Origin: Pseudomonas sp. SCA2728.1_7
Lineage (GTDB): Bacteria; Pseudomonadota; Gammaproteobacteria; Pseudomonadales; Pseudomonadaceae
NCBI RefSeq assembly: GCF_018138145.1
Contig: NZ_CP073104.1
Coordinates: 806,001 to 870,000 of the forward strand
Direction of reading: 5' to 3'
Length of the DNA stretch: 64,000 nt
This document shows positions 1-8,831 of the stretch, piece after piece; the stretch's first letter is position 1, and every line of letters begins with the position of its first letter. The translations under genes were made by a program, and so were the position numbers. Below the pieces are notes generated by a model, which searched no databases, was not told the DNA's origin, and saw nothing but the letters and a program-made list of their open reading frames with translations.

Positions 1-176
1 ATCAGCAGGTCGATTTCGGTCTCGCGCAATCCAGCGAGTAACTGCGCACTGCTCGCGTACACGCCCACGACACTGAACTCGGCTTCGCGCGTCAGCCGCG
101 ATTTCATCGCCAGACGTATGAGCGAGTGATCATCAAGGATGGCAACGCGTAACGGATTCACGACTGACCAATGCAT
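1..176 (-). CDS. Response regulator, N-terminal part (RocA1-like), cut by window edge
   Basis: Only the first 58 residues or so are inside the window. They read as the start of a receiver domain: a hydrophobic first strand followed by the acidic pair of the phosphorylation pocket (AILDDHSLIR). The ATG at 176 has a GGAG six bases upstream; a GTG at 161, in the same frame, is an alternative. It lies downstream of the RocR-like gene on the same strand, with 174 bp between them. In P. aeruginosa a LuxR-type regulator (RocA1/SadA) and the EAL regulator RocR form one signalling set controlling Cup fimbriae, so this is probably the DNA-binding partner. The output domain lies outside the window, so the RocA1 assignment is inference. 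Confidence 0.7.
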   Translation of the reverse strand, partial: MHWSVVNPLRVAILDDHSLIRLAMKSRLTREAEFSVVGVYASSAQLLAGLRETEIDLL

Positions 177-350
177 GAGCAGCTCCATGATGAGGAGGGT
201 TGAAGGATCATCAGCACTTGGCAACCGCAGCCGATCCCGGGCATCACCGAAGCATTCAGGTGCATCTGATTGATTTCTCGGCACATGATGATTGTTTTGA
301 AGACGTGACGAAATAGGGCTTTGTCCCAAAAGTCAGACCGCGCGTGCGGA

Positions 351-1571
351 TCAAAGGTCGGACGTGCCTATTGCCCGGCGCCAGGACGATTTTTGACCCT
401 CGAAACGCCAATCGACCAGGTGCGCCCAATTCATGGGCCGAGCATAGAAGAAACCCTGCCCCCACTGGCAACCGAGTCGAGCCAGGTGATGAACCTGGTC
501 TGCGGTTTCAATGCCTTCTGCGACCACACGCATGTCCAGCTCGCGCGCCAGGGCCAGGGCACCGTGGATGACCGCACTGTAGCGAGCCTGCTGGAAATTC
601 TGCACGAAACCGGCGTCGAGTTTGATTTCGTTGAACGGCATCTGACACAGTCGCTCCAGCGAAGAATAGCCGACACCGAAATCATCGATTGCCAGGCTGA
701 AGCCGAGCATGCGCAGACGCACCATGTTTTCCATGCTGATCTCGGGCATCTGCAGCAGACCGGTTTCCGTCAGCTCGAATATGAGCCCGGCTGGCGAGGC
801 GCCGTGAATGCGCAACAGCGCCTTGATCCGGTCGACGAGATTCGGGTTGGCCATCTGCGTGACGTCGAGATTGAAGGCGAGCTTGAACGGCTTGCCGTGG
901 GACTGCACGAAACGCTGCAGACTCAGTCCTTGCGTGAGCAGGCTGAAAAACATTTCGTCGAGCAGTCCGCAACGCTCGATCGTTGGCAGAAACATACCCG
1001 GTGAAAGCAACCCGCGACTGGGGCTTTGCCAGCGCACCAGCACCTCGGCGCCATCCACCTCACCACTGCGCAGGTGAAACTTGGGCTGGAAGTACGCGCG
1101 AAATTCCTGCCGGCGTATCGCTTCGAGCACTTCGTTCTCCGTAGGCTGATCGAGATGACTTTCCGCCAGTTTGGCATCGACCTGGCTGTGCGGCCGATAG
1201 CGAGCCAGCAATGGCGCCAGTACATCGACCATCAAGGGCTTGCCGACACTGCCGAGCAATTCCAGGCCCTGCAACGTGACAATTCGATCGACCGTGCGCA
1301 ACAAGTCTTCAGGCAATGAACTGCAGATGATCACTGCGCGAATCAATCCGGCCTCTCTCGCCAGGCGCAAAAAGGTCAAACCATCCATCCCGGCCATGCT
1401 CAAGTCACACAACGCAACGTCCACGCCCCCTGCCTGGGAGATCAAAGCCAGCGCATCCTTTCCGTCAGCCGCCTGAAAGATATTTTTGTAACCCAGACTG
1501 TTAAGCGCGCTGACCGCAGCCGTGCGCTGGAAGGCGTGATCTTCCAATACCAATATACGAAGCGTGTTCAC
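351..1571 (-). CDS. rocR: RocR-like response regulator with EAL phosphodiesterase domain
   Basis: A 406-residue protein with an N-terminal receiver (about 1-120, phospho-acceptor D56 in CDLSMAG) and a C-terminal EAL domain (about 150-395). The signature glutamate is present as EVLVRW near residue 176. The loop-6 motif DDFGVGYSS, the IKLD strand and the VVAEGIET motif are all there, so active hydrolysis of cyclic di-GMP is likely. This domain order and length match RocR of P. aeruginosa, which antagonises RocA1 activation of cup fimbrial genes. The gene diverges from a fimbrial operon across a 319-bp promoter region. Function in the family is established; regulation of the adjacent operon is inference from position. 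Confidence 0.82.
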   Translation of the reverse strand: MNTLRILVLEDHAFQRTAAVSALNSLGYKNIFQAADGKDALALISQAGGVDVALCDLSMAGMDGLTFLRLAREAGLIRAVIICSSLPEDLLRTVDRIVTLQGLELLGSVGKPLMVDVLAPLLARYRPHSQVDAKLAESHLDQPTENEVLEAIRRQEFRAYFQPKFHLRSGEVDGAEVLVRWQSPSRGLLSPGMFLPTIERCGLLDEMFFSLLTQGLSLQRFVQSHGKPFKLAFNLDVTQMANPNLVDRIKALLRIHGASPAGLIFELTETGLLQMPEISMENMVRLRMLGFSLAIDDFGVGYSSLERLCQMPFNEIKLDAGFVQNFQQARYSAVIHGALALARELDMRVVAEGIETADQVHHLARLGCQWGQGFFYARPMNWAHLVDWRFEGQKSSWRRAIGTSDL

Positions 1572-1890
1572 AAACCGGGAACCTCTTTCTATCAGCCATT
1601 AATAGCGAAAAGCTTGAATCATCTTCCAACAGAAAGATTGCTCACAAACTTTGCATTGACTGAGAATTTCTGCGTCCGCGAATACTAATCAGGTAGAGCT
1701 CGCGCGACTTTGAGAATTGTCTCATTTAGTCCACTGTACTTTACTGAGAATATAAATACGCACTTCCGATATTGCCGCTTTGTTCGCACTTGCCACGCTT
1801 TAAGACAAATCTCAAAGACCCATCACTATCACCGACCTAACATGGCCTGGCATTTCAATGCAGCACTTCACAATAACTTCGGATATAAAC
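1572..1890. promoter_or_regulatory. Divergent promoter region between rocR-like gene and fimbrial operon
   Basis: An AT-rich 319-bp intergenic stretch with no convincing gene. The heptamer TGAGAAT occurs three times on the plus strand (1661, 1711, 1745). The middle copy is part of a perfect inverted repeat, TGAGA-ATTG-TCTCA, at 1711-1724. A TATAAAT at 1751 is a possible -10 element for the fimbrial operon. The repeats look like regulator binding sites; the bound protein is unknown, with the LuxR-type regulator at the window edge the obvious candidate. Confidence 0.5.
1711..1724. promoter_or_regulatory. Inverted repeat, candidate operator of fimbrial operon
   Basis: TGAGAATTGTCTCA has perfect 5-bp arms around a 4-bp centre. 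Two further direct copies of TGAGAAT flank it, 50 bp upstream and 34 bp downstream. It lies about 170 bp upstream of the subunit start codon. Confidence 0.4.
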
Positions 1891-2493
1891 ATGAAAAAGT
1901 TCGCTTTCGCAGTACTCACTCTTTCCGTACTGGCTGCCTCCACTGGCGCACTGGCTGAAGAAGCCGCTAAAGCCGTCAAGGGCGGCAGCGGTCAAATCAG
2001 TTTCACCGGCGTCATCAACAACGACGCGTGCTCGGTAGATGGCGCTTCGGGTAACGACAAGATGATCGCTGTGGATATGGGCAGCGTATCGATCAAAGAC
2101 ATGGGCACCGATTCTGCCCCGGGTGCTGGTCGCGTGGCTGCCAACGATTTCAACCTGAAAGTGAACTGCAACGCCGGCACCAAGGTGTCGATGCTGTTCA
2201 AACCAACCGTAAACGGTGGTTCGGGCCTGGTTGATGGCAAGAAAGTTCTCAAGCTGCAAGGTACTGATGCGGCCAAAGGCGTAGGTATCGCGCTGCTGGA
2301 CAGCAACGGCCAGTTGATCGACCTGAGCTCTGAAGCCACTGCCAAAGTACAGACCAGTCTGACCGGCGACGGCACCACTGGCGGCGACGGCACCCTGTCG
2401 TTCGCAGCCGCTTACGTCACCACCGGCGACAAGACCACCGCTACTGCAGGTACCGGTAACGCCACTCTGCCGTTCGTTCTCGAATACGAATAA
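1891..2493 (+). CDS. Fimbrial major subunit, chaperone-usher type (CupC1/FimA-like)
   Basis: A 200-residue pilin precursor, first gene of a subunit-chaperone-usher operon. The ATG at 1891 is chosen over an upstream ATG at 1858 because it starts directly at a typical signal peptide (MKKFAFAVLTLSVLAA, cleavage after ALA near residue 22). The mature protein has the type 1 pilin layout: an alternating N-terminal donor strand (GQISFTGVI), two cysteines (in NNDACS and KVNCNAG) that can form the single subunit disulfide, and a C-terminal beta strand ending in a penultimate tyrosine (FVLEYE) that pairs with the chaperone. It should be exported to the periplasm and assembled into surface fibres for attachment and biofilm formation. 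Confidence 0.85.
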   Translation: MKKFAFAVLTLSVLAASTGALAEEAAKAVKGGSGQISFTGVINNDACSVDGASGNDKMIAVDMGSVSIKDMGTDSAPGAGRVAANDFNLKVNCNAGTKVSMLFKPTVNGGSGLVDGKKVLKLQGTDAAKGVGIALLDSNGQLIDLSSEATAKVQTSLTGDGTTGGDGTLSFAAAYVTTGDKTTATAGTGNATLPFVLEYE

Positions 2494-2561
2494 GCAGCAC
2501 GCAATACCTGGACGGGGCCGCTGTGCCTCGTCCTTCCCCACCAGATCAATCGGTGAAAACT

Positions 2562-3311
2562 ATGTTAAGTCGCTATTTTCCGCTGTGCCTGGGGCTTGCC
2601 GGGGTGTTGATGACGCACTCGGCATTCGCCAGCATCTCCTTGAGTTCCACCCGGATCATTTTCGATGGCGCGCACAAAGAGGCAAACGTCACCGTGCGCA
2701 ACGGCGGGCAAACCATCCTGGCGCAATCGTGGCTGGATGCCGGCGACGCGGCTGGCAGCGCGCCGCCGTTCGCGGTGACTCCACCGCTGGCCCGACTCGA
2801 ACCCAATCAACAGCAACTGTTGAGGATTCTTTATGAAGGCCGCGGCATGCCTGCGGACAAAGAGTCGGTGGTGTGGCTGAACGTGCAGGAAATCCCTCAG
2901 GCCAGTGCTGCCGATGTCAATACGCTGCAACTGGCGGTACGTCAGCGCATCAAGGTTTTCTTCCGTCCGGACGGACTCACCGGAGCCGCCGCGCAAGCGC
3001 CGGTGCAACTTGTATGGCAACTGGTCACGCAAGCTGGCAAGTCGGTACTGAAAGTAAAAAATCAAAGCAATTACCACGTATCGCTGGCCGACCTGAAAGT
3101 CGCTGCTGGAAATAAAGCGGAACTGGTGATTGATTCGACAATGATCGCTCCGGGCGAAGTTCGCTCGTTCAACTTGAAAGAGTTGCCACCCGGTTCTCCA
3201 CGCCTGACTTTTTCAGCCATTAATGATTACGGCGCACAACAACGATTCGATGCACCACTCAGCGCTACCGAAAGTCATGCCGAGCGCGTGAAAGATGCAT
3301 CCGCCCAGTAA
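2562..3311 (+). CDS. Periplasmic fimbrial chaperone (PapD family)
   Basis: A 249-residue protein starting at the ATG at 2562, where a signal peptide begins (residues 1-23, ending HSAFA). The mature protein has the arginine at position 8 (STRIIF) and a lysine near mature residue 108 (RQRIKVFFRP), the two residues that anchor the subunit carboxylate in PapD-type chaperones. Two immunoglobulin-like domains follow. It binds the pilin in the periplasm, supplies the missing strand and delivers it to the usher. It starts 68 bp after the subunit gene and 86 bp before the usher gene, consistent with one operon. Confidence 0.87.
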   Translation: MLSRYFPLCLGLAGVLMTHSAFASISLSSTRIIFDGAHKEANVTVRNGGQTILAQSWLDAGDAAGSAPPFAVTPPLARLEPNQQQLLRILYEGRGMPADKESVVWLNVQEIPQASAADVNTLQLAVRQRIKVFFRPDGLTGAAAQAPVQLVWQLVTQAGKSVLKVKNQSNYHVSLADLKVAAGNKAELVIDSTMIAPGEVRSFNLKELPPGSPRLTFSAINDYGAQQRFDAPLSATESHAERVKDASAQ

Positions 3312-3397
3312 CTTCCTCGCCCCACCCCGCCAATTCACAAGCTATTTACGAGTTCCGGACTCCGGTTGAAGCAACACGGACTGATAAGGCAAATTGC

Positions 3398-5977
3398 ATG
3401 TTCTCCTCCCAACACCACACATCTTCAAGTTGTGTAAAGCATCACGTTGTGCGCCATAAAAGCAAAACGGCGTTGGGCTGCCTGCATCCATTGTGCTTTG
3501 CCATCAACATGGCCATTTGTGGCTTCGCCATGGGTGCCGAAGCCCCGGCCGCGGTAGCGGGTGAAGCGTTCAATACCTTGTTTCTTGAAGGTTCATCGGC
3601 GGTCGATCTGCAACCTTTGTTGAATGCCAACAGCGTTCTGCCAGGCCGATATCGCGTTGACGTTTTCAGCAACGGCACGCTGGTCGGGCGTCGCGACGTT
3701 GATTTCGCGGCCAACCCGCTCAACGGCAAAGTCGAGCCACGTATCACCCTGGAATTGTTACAGCAGCTGGGTGTGGACATGCGCAAACTGCGTGAGCAAG
3801 GTCTGGTTGATGAGCAACGGCCTGCCGATCACTACGATCTTGCGTCGATGATCGAGCAAGCCAGTATCAGTTTTGACGCCAACCGCCTGCGCCTCAATAT
3901 CAGCGTGCCGCAGGTTGCTATGGCACGCGGCATGCGCGGCTATGTTGACCCAGAGCTTTGGGACGATGGCGTGGCCGCCGGATTCATCAACTATCAGTTG
4001 AGCAGCACCCGCAGCAAAACCGATTACTCGACGCAAATCTCCAATAATCTGGGGCTGCGCAACGGCATCAACTTCGGTGCCTGGCGTTTGCGCAACGAGT
4101 CCAATCTGAGCAGTGCCACCGGCCGGCCCAATCGGTTTGTCAGCAATCGCACGTTCATCCAGCGCGACCTCACGGCGATCAAGGGGCAACTGAGTGCGGG
4201 TGAAATATTTTCCGATTCGGATCTGTTCGACAGCGTGCGCTATCAAGGCGTCAAGGTGGCCTCTGATGAGGGCATGCGCGCAGACAGCGAGCGCGGCTAT
4301 GCGCCGATCATTCGTGGCGTGGCTGAAACCAATGCGAAGATCGAGGTCCGCCAGGATAACTACATTCTTTACACCACCAACGTGCCGCCGGGGCCGTTCG
4401 AGATCAGTGATATCTATCCATCGGGTTCCAATGGCGATCTGGAGATCACCATTGTCGAGGCGGATGGTCGGCGCAAGGTCACCCGGCAGGCGTTCTCCGC
4501 CTTGCCGACGATGGTGCGTGAGGGACAGTTGAAGTACAGCCTGTCGAGCGGCAAATTCAACAACAACAGCGAGGGCTACGACAAGCCGGCCTTCCTGGGC
4601 GGCACTTTCGCCTACGGTCTGACCAGCAACCTGACAGGCATTGCCGGCATTCAGGCCAGCAATGGTTTCAAGGCGCTTTCCGTCGGTGCGGCGAAGAACA
4701 CTTCGATTGGCGCGATGTCGCTGGACGTGACGCAATCGTCCAGCAAGGCATTCGGTAAAACGACCCAGGGCAGCAGCGTACGCGCGCTCTATGCAAAGAC
4801 CTTCACCGGCACCGATACCAGCTTCACCCTCGCCGCCTATCGTTATTCGACCGAGGGTTACCGCACGCTGACCGACCACGTTCAGGACACCAGCACCGGC
4901 GCTACGCGGCGCGCAGGTAACGCCAAAACCCGTACCGACCTCACGGTCAACCAGACCCTGGGCGAAGCGCGCCAGTACGGCTCGCTGTACTTGAATGCCA
5001 GTGATCAGCGCTATTGGGATCGCGGCGGCTCGCGCAGCTTCTCCGCCGGTTACAACAACAATTGGCGCGACCTGAACTACAACATCAGTTTGAGTAAAAC
5101 CGAAGAGTTCGGCGCACGCGGTGACACCACTCACGACACCCAACTGAGCGTTTCGATCTCATTCCCGCTCGGATCGACACCTCGCGCACCTCGCGCCTAT
5201 ATTTCCAGCAATCATCAGAACACCGGCACCAGTACGCAAGCCGGGATCAATGGTTATCTGACTGAAGACAGTGATACCTACTATTCCGTACAGACCGGGC
5301 GCAGTGTGCAAGGTGATCGCTCCGGCTCACTCAGCCTGAGTACCCGGACAGCGATGGGCGATCTGGGATTGGGCTACAGCCGAGGCAGCGGTTATGAATC
5401 ACAGAACCTGAGCGCGGCCGGATCGATCGTGGCTCACGCGGGGGGAATCAACATGGGCCAGACCGTCGGCGAAACATTCGCAATGGTGGAAGTGCCTGGT
5501 ATGTCAGGGGTAGAAGTCAGCAGCTACTCCGGCGTGAAAACCGGCCTCAACGGCTATGCCGTCCTTCCAAACGCACAGCCCTATCGGGTGAATTGGGTGA
5601 CGCTGGACACACGAAATCTCGGCGGTGACATAGAGCTGGACAACGCCACCCAACAACTCGTACCGAGACGAGGTTCAGTAGTGCTTGCGCGCTTCGAAGG
5701 CAGCAAAGGGAGACGGATCCAGTTCGAACTCTACGATGCCGAGGGCAAACCCCTCCCATTCGGAGCCGTATTGATGGACGCCGAAGGTAAACAACTGGCA
5801 CTTTCCGACCCCACCGGCAAGGCGTTAGCGCTTGTTACCAAAGATCAAGGCATCATCACAATCAAGTGGCAGGGCAAGAGTTGCCCCGCCCCCTACAAGC
5901 TTCCAGAAAGGCTAAAGGATTTGAACTATGAGCATTACCGGCTTTCTTGCTCTACCAGCGTAGACACATCGAAATAA
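3398..5977 (+). CDS. Outer-membrane fimbrial usher (PapC/FimD family)
   Basis: An 859-residue usher. A long basic signal peptide (about 1-47) is followed by the N-terminal chaperone-binding domain (FNTLFLEG...LPGRYRVDVF, about 55-200), a 24-strand barrel with a plug (GYAPIIRGVAETNA region), and a C-terminal domain carrying the two conserved cysteines (KSCPAPY and YRLSC). It forms the outer-membrane pore that polymerises pilins delivered by the chaperone. It is the last gene of the operon: no second subunit or tip adhesin follows before the terminator near 6006. This three-gene make-up matches cupC rather than cupA or cupB loci. Confidence 0.9.
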   Translation: MFSSQHHTSSSCVKHHVVRHKSKTALGCLHPLCFAINMAICGFAMGAEAPAAVAGEAFNTLFLEGSSAVDLQPLLNANSVLPGRYRVDVFSNGTLVGRRDVDFAANPLNGKVEPRITLELLQQLGVDMRKLREQGLVDEQRPADHYDLASMIEQASISFDANRLRLNISVPQVAMARGMRGYVDPELWDDGVAAGFINYQLSSTRSKTDYSTQISNNLGLRNGINFGAWRLRNESNLSSATGRPNRFVSNRTFIQRDLTAIKGQLSAGEIFSDSDLFDSVRYQGVKVASDEGMRADSERGYAPIIRGVAETNAKIEVRQDNYILYTTNVPPGPFEISDIYPSGSNGDLEITIVEADGRRKVTRQAFSALPTMVREGQLKYSLSSGKFNNNSEGYDKPAFLGGTFAYGLTSNLTGIAGIQASNGFKALSVGAAKNTSIGAMSLDVTQSSSKAFGKTTQGSSVRALYAKTFTGTDTSFTLAAYRYSTEGYRTLTDHVQDTSTGATRRAGNAKTRTDLTVNQTLGEARQYGSLYLNASDQRYWDRGGSRSFSAGYNNNWRDLNYNISLSKTEEFGARGDTTHDTQLSVSISFPLGSTPRAPRAYISSNHQNTGTSTQAGINGYLTEDSDTYYSVQTGRSVQGDRSGSLSLSTRTAMGDLGLGYSRGSGYESQNLSAAGSIVAHAGGINMGQTVGETFAMVEVPGMSGVEVSSYSGVKTGLNGYAVLPNAQPYRVNWVTLDTRNLGGDIELDNATQQLVPRRGSVVLARFEGSKGRRIQFELYDAEGKPLPFGAVLMDAEGKQLALSDPTGKALALVTKDQGIITIKWQGKSCPAPYKLPERLKDLNYEHYRLSCSTSVDTSK

Positions 5978-6005
5978 CACGTTCAATTCTTCAATCTTCA
6001 ACATC

Positions 6006-6040
6006 AAGGCTCTGATTTATTCAGAGCCTTGTCGTTTCTG
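6006..6040 (+). terminator. Terminator-like hairpin after fimbrial operon
   Basis: A perfect 10-bp stem (AAGGCTCTGA / TCAGAGCCTT, loop TTTAT) begins 29 bp after the usher stop codon. The T-tract after it is short and mixed (gtcgttt), so termination may be partial. Confidence 0.6.
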
Positions 6041-6192
6041 CGCGTCTAGCCATGGCGCATAAAAACAAGACAATTCCTATATCCACACGCAGAAGACTCA
6101 TTACCATAAAAGGCGTAGTGAGCACTCACGCGCAACCGTGTGAGATCAATAGCCCCACCGCCCTATAGGCGAGAAAGCCAAGAGAATTAGCC

Positions 6193-6588
6193 ATGCCAAA
6201 AATCAGTGCAATGAGCGTAACCATCTATAAGAAAAAACCAGAGAACAACCAACACATAAAATCAGATTCGCAAAATCATCTAGCACTTACGAAGAAAACC
6301 ACAAGCGACGACAAGATTAGAATTGAGTCCAGCGAAGAAGGTGTTAATACGGTCAAACAGCCTATTAGTGCAGTCGAGCTCATAAAAAAACAAATTGCCG
6401 AGATACAGCAACAACTTGCAACTCGCAGAGCAGAGCTGGCTAAAACCGAAAGAATGAATATGCCAGAAGAAGAGAAGGCTCAAAGAACAATCGAGATTCA
6501 AAATCAGATTTCTGTATGCGCTGGCAACCTCCACGCGCTGCAGGCAACATTGATCCAAATGACACTCAGCGTTGACACACACGCTTGA
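6193..6588 (+). CDS. Small coiled-coil protein, FlxA-like
   Basis: A 131-residue hydrophilic protein with no signal peptide or membrane segment. Residues about 55-125 form a heptad-like coiled coil rich in Gln, Glu and Lys (LIKKQIAEIQQQLATRR, then MPEEEKAQ and a second helix). The layout resembles the FlxA-like family (PF14282), whose role is poorly known. The gene is clearly richer in A+T than its neighbours, which hints at horizontal acquisition. The start has a purine-rich AAGAGA upstream. It lies alone between the fimbrial operon and a minus-strand small gene; no functional link is shown. Confidence 0.6.
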   Translation: MPKISAMSVTIYKKKPENNQHIKSDSQNHLALTKKTTSDDKIRIESSEEGVNTVKQPISAVELIKKQIAEIQQQLATRRAELAKTERMNMPEEEKAQRTIEIQNQISVCAGNLHALQATLIQMTLSVDTHA

Positions 6589-6630
6589 AATCCCCGCCGA
6601 TGGCCGCACAGGCACGGGCCAACGCCTCAT

Positions 6631-6653
6631 GGCGCGTCGCAAAGCGACGCGCC
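6631..6653. other. GC-rich perfect hairpin between convergent small genes
   Basis: GGCGCGTCGC-AAA-GCGACGCGCC is a perfect 10-bp stem with a 3-base loop, 42 bp after the coiled-coil gene and 26 bp before the end of the minus-strand small gene. No T-run follows on either side, so it is not a classical intrinsic terminator; it could be a REP-like element or an mRNA 3' stabiliser. Confidence 0.45.
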
Positions 6654-6679
6654 GAAGGTATGTGTCCCGAGCCTACCGA

Positions 6680-6811
6680 TCAGCAACTGCCGGGCGGGAT
6701 GCCTTCCTTGTTAAAATCTTTAAGGCGCTTTTGCTCTTCCTCTGTGGAATGCGCCGGCGTCGATTGATCCGGTACTTCTTCCTCTGGAAATTGTGCTGTT
6801 TCTTCAGTCAT
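6680..6811 (-). CDS. Small acidic protein of unknown function
   Basis: A 43-residue acidic peptide (MTEETAQFPEEEVPDQ..., ending EGIPPGSC). The start at 6811 is preferred because GAGGG lies about 8 bases upstream; a longer in-frame version begins at 6838. It is very hydrophilic, rich in Glu, Gln and Pro, with a Lys-rich helix (EEEQKRLKDF) and a C-terminal cysteine. I do not recognise a family. It sits downstream of the deaminase gene on the same strand with about 150 bp between them. Coding status is plausible from the ribosome site and composition but not certain. Confidence 0.4.
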   Translation of the reverse strand: MTEETAQFPEEEVPDQSTPAHSTEEEQKRLKDFNKEGIPPGSC

Positions 6812-6959
6812 TGCTTTGCCCTCGTTCTGGTTACTCATTCGGCATCGGCCGAGGGCTGGCAGTTCCAAAACTTCGCACCTTCTCCCTCTCGGCGAGCAAG
6901 TGCTCTTAAGTCTCTGGATAGCGCAACCTCACCCCATTCGAGCTTCGTTGCAAAGCTGG

Positions 6960-7469
6960 TTACGACCAAAAACCCTTGTGCGGCTCAGCCGCCTCCCCCT
7001 CCAGCATCGGCCCCAACACACTGACCTTGCGCTGCCCCTTGGCGAACACCTCGCGGCATGGCAGCGAGAACGTCGGGTTCTCCGGATGGTCACCGGTCAA
7101 TCCCAGTAACGCATGCTCCGACAAGGCATAAACCACCCGCCCGATCCCGGTCCAATACACCGCGCCGGCGCACATGCAGCAAGGTTCGGCGCTGGTGTAC
7201 AGCGTGCACAGTTCCAGCTCTTGCGGCGACAGCAGTTTTGCCGCTGCGGCGGCCGCCACCAACTCGGCATGCTGAGTCGGATCGCCTTGCGGCGGCATCG
7301 AGTTGTTCCCCGCTTCGACAATCACCTTGCCGTTGCGATCCGCCACCAATGCCGCGAACGGATGGCGACCGCGTTGTTTCGATGCCTCGGACAAGGCGAT
7401 GGTCTGGCGCAGCAAGGTCAGATCAAGCTCGCTGACGCCGGCCGGAATGAGCTGAGTGAATTGATTCAT
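6960..7469 (-). CDS. Nucleoside/guanine deaminase, cytidine-deaminase fold
   Basis: A 169-residue zinc hydrolase. The two zinc motifs are visible: HAE in PTQHAELVAAA and PCxxC in SAEPCCMCAG, with the glutamate of HAE as proton shuttle. Length and motif spacing fit the guanine deaminase and tRNA-adenosine deaminase branch. The ATG at 7469 is used because AGGAG lies just upstream; an in-frame ATG at 7496 lacks this. It is 30 bp downstream of the NCS2 permease on the same strand, which suggests the pair imports and deaminates a purine such as guanine, or another nucleobase. The exact substrate cannot be read from sequence. Confidence 0.75.
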   Translation of the reverse strand: MNQFTQLIPAGVSELDLTLLRQTIALSEASKQRGRHPFAALVADRNGKVIVEAGNNSMPPQGDPTQHAELVAAAAAAKLLSPQELELCTLYTSAEPCCMCAGAVYWTGIGRVVYALSEHALLGLTGDHPENPTFSLPCREVFAKGQRKVSVLGPMLEGEAAEPHKGFWS

Positions 7470-7499
7470 GGGTAACTCCTGGGCAGTGGAAAACAAAAG

Positions 7500-8831
7500 T
7501 CAGTCGGCCAGTTCAGCGCCGATGGTTTCGGTCGATTTTTTATCGTTGTTGAGCAGGATGTTGAGGACAATGGCGGTGATCGCGCCGAGGAAAATCCCGC
7601 TGTCGAGTACCAGTTTCAGCGTTGGCCCAACGTGTTCGAACAGCGCCGGAAAGGACATTGGCAGCACTCCGACACTTACCGATACGGCGACGATGATGCC
7701 GTTGCGAGTGCCCTCGAATTGCACCCGCGACAGTTCTTGAATGCCCGCCACCGTGGTCATGCCGAACATGACGATCGCACAGCCGCCGAGCACCGGAGTC
7801 GGTACCGCGGCGATCAAAGCACCGAGTTTCGGGAACAAACCCATCAGCACCATGATTGACCCGGCGGCGGCCACGACGAAGCGGCTTTTCACGTTTGAGA
7901 GCGCAATCAAACCGGTGTTCTGGGTGAAGGCGTTGTAGGGAAAGCTGTTGAACAAGCCGCCGAGCATGGTCGACAACCCATCGGCGCGAAACGCATTGCC
8001 GAGGGTTTGTTACGTAGTCGGTTTGCCGGTCAGTTTGCCGATCGCCAGGCAGTTGCCGGTGGTCTCGGCCATGATCACCAGCATCGCCAGGGTCATGATC
8101 AGAATCGGCACCGGCGCGAATTCCGGCGCGCCGAATGCCATCGGCGCGCTCAGCTCAAACCACGCCGCTTCGCTGACCCGATTGAAGTGAGTCATGCCGC
8201 AAGCCGCTGCGATCAGACTGCCGACGAACAAGCCAATCAGCACGCTGAGGTTGCCGATGAAGCCCTTGAACTTGGCGTAAATTACCAGCGTTACGCTGAC
8301 CGTGGCCAGGCCCAGCAACAAGTTCGCGGGATTACCAAAATCCGCCGAGTCGGGATTGCCGCCGCCCAGCCAGATCGCCGCTGCCGGCATCAGCGAGATG
8401 CCGATAATGGTGATCAGACTGCCGATCACTACCGGTGGAAAAAAACGCAGCAAACGGCTGAACACCGGCGCCAGCGCAATGGTGATAAAGCCAGCGGCGA
8501 TAACCGCACCGAAAATCTGACTGAGGCCGAACTCCTTGCCGATCATGATCATCGGCGCCAGAGCAATGAACGAGCAGCCCTGAATCAGCGGCAGCCGCGC
8601 GCCGAATTTCCAGAAACCGAGAGTTTGAATCAGCGTCGCCACGCCAGAGGTCAACAGGTTGGCGTTGATCAGCAACACCACCTGCGCCGACGTCAGCCCC
8701 ATCGCACTGCCGAGAATCAGCGGCACCGCCACCGCTCCCGCGTACATCACCAGCACATGCTGCAAGCCAAACGTGAACAACTGTCGCAGTGGCAAAACCT
8801 CGTCCACCGGATGAATGCGTTGTGTAGTCAT
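7500..8831 (-). pseudogene. NCS2 nucleobase:cation symporter interrupted by an in-frame TAA
   Basis: Read through, this is a 443-residue permease of the nucleobase:cation symporter-2 family (xanthine/uracil/urate type), with the early motif QHVLVMYAGAVAVP and a glycine-rich membrane core. An ochre codon at 8010-8012 falls in the conserved stretch LTGKPTT-stop-QTLGNAFRADG; the frame is open on both sides and the downstream part continues with good family similarity (LFNSFPYNAFTQNTGL). One base change from a CAA or GAA codon would explain it. Start at 8831 has AGGAG upstream. The truncated 273-residue product would lack about four C-terminal helices. It may be a true pseudogene or a sequencing error; downstream deaminase expression could suffer polarity. 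Confidence 0.8.

Noticed and set aside
3758..5143. 461-codon open frame on the minus strand
   Set aside because: Antisense to the fimbrial usher; no recognisable protein.
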